From an uncultured Clostridium sp. (GTDB taxonomy: Bacteria; Bacillota; Clostridia; TANB77; CAG-508): a DNA stretch of 6,171 nucleotides. The stretch covers positions 1 to 6,171 of the forward strand of contig CAUBRZ010000031.1 in NCBI GenBank assembly GCA_958438515.1, read 5' to 3'. Within the stretch, counting starts at the first letter, position 1. Every line of letters begins with the position of its first letter. Made by a program: the position numbers and the translations under genes. Positions 5,947 through 6,171 of this stretch are shown piece after piece. Under the pieces are notes generated by a model. That model was not told where the DNA came from, searched no databases, and saw nothing but the letters and a program-made list of their open reading frames with translations.

Positions 5947-6156
5947 TTCTAGAATTTAATAAAACTGTACAAAAAATAGCATAGCCTAAAATCCTTTAAA
6001 CTACACTATTTCAGAATTTATTTAATTTAATAAAAAACTGCTGAGTTCTATTAAAACCCATCAATTTTGGTCGAGGTGACTTGTTTTGCACTTCGTCAAC
6101 ATCTTATATATCAAACGTTTCAGACGTTATTTCAATTCTAGAACATAATTCTAGAA
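5947..6156. repeat. Three copies of the palindrome TTCTAGAA
   Basis: The 8-bp palindrome TTCTAGAA occurs at 5947-5954, 6136-6143 and 6149-6156. The last two are 13 bp apart and the first lies on the far side of the eroded gene end. They may mark ends of a second decayed element or be binding sites. A/T-rich DNA makes short palindromes common, so this is weak. Confidence 0.25.
5971..6011 (-). terminator. Probable terminator after the eroded upstream gene
   Basis: On the minus strand AAATAGTGTAG (6011-6001) can pair along its full 11 nt with CTATGCTATTT (5984-5974), using two G-U wobbles. The loop is 16 nt and itself contains a TAAA/TTTA pairing. The second arm runs on into more T residues (six in all, 5976-5971). 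It begins at the TGA stop of the eroded gene end at 6011-6013, which supports both calls. The stem is A/T-rich, so strength is uncertain. Confidence 0.55.
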
Positions 6157-6171
6157 AAAACTAGCTTTTCA
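6011..6171 (-). pseudogene. Eroded C-terminal end of an unidentified gene (possibly a second transposase)
   Basis: Minus-strand codons from 6103 to the TGA at 6013-6011 encode 30 residues that look like real protein: DVDEVQNKSPRPKLMG followed by FNRTQQFFIKLNKF. Upstream the same frame continues as IEITSETFDI but is broken by TAA (6106-6104), and by TAG further up, so the gene is decayed and cut by the window edge. The basic Pro/Arg/Lys stretch and aromatic C-terminus would suit a transposase tail beside another element remnant, but I do not recognise the family. A terminator-like hairpin directly after the stop supports a former gene end. Confidence 0.4.

Noticed and set aside
6026..6055. A/T-rich inverted repeat (TTTAATA...TATTAAA) with inner AACT/AGTT stem
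   Set aside because: The stems are interrupted and almost all A/T, and it falls within the eroded coding end; chance in such composition is likely.
6114..6128. AACGT/ACGTT inverted repeat
   Set aside because: Only 5-bp arms, with no gene start beside it; too short to support as an operator.

Overview
The window comes from an A+T-rich, low-GC Gram-positive genome, most likely a Clostridia-type Firmicute. The evidence is the strong AGGAGG-type ribosome sites, consensus TTGACT-N17-TATAAT promoters, a U-tailed intrinsic terminator, AGA/ATA/TTA-rich codon use, and secreted or surface proteins made of bacterial Ig-like, FIVAR-like and MBG (YGX-type) modules. TGG encodes Trp in the intact genes, and the standard code fits. 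I cannot name a species.

Every supported gene is on the minus strand. Reading in the direction of transcription (high to low coordinates), the layout is as follows. (1) Positions 6171-5935 hold the eroded 3' end of an unidentified gene, followed by a terminator-like hairpin. (2) Positions 5934-5271 hold a small, internally deleted insertion-sequence remnant with imperfect 21-bp ends and a broken DDE (rve-type) transposase. (3) Positions 5270-5048 hold a consensus promoter and a leader of about 155 nt. (4) Positions 5047-3755 encode an intact 430-residue membrane-anchored protein: one N-terminal membrane segment, a Lys/Glu/Asp repeat stalk, an Asn-Lys-Pro repeat, three MBG domains and an acidic Pro/Asp tail. 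(5) Positions 3744-3711 are its intrinsic terminator. (6) Positions 3628-3536 hold a second consensus promoter and a short leader. (7) From 3535 off the left edge runs a very large secreted protein, of which 1178 residues are visible with no stop. It has a signal peptide, at least ten Ig-like or MBG modules, and a helical FIVAR-like stalk in the middle.

The two surface genes are separate transcription units in tandem. They share an MBG cassette that is nearly identical at the DNA level (62 nt with 3 differences), so one probably donated the module to the other, or both belong to a larger family spread by recombination. Together they look like a cell-surface adhesin or scaffold locus next to decayed mobile DNA. 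I see no enzyme, RNA gene, CRISPR array or defence system. The most unusual object is the 430-residue protein, whose architecture I do not recognise as a named family.
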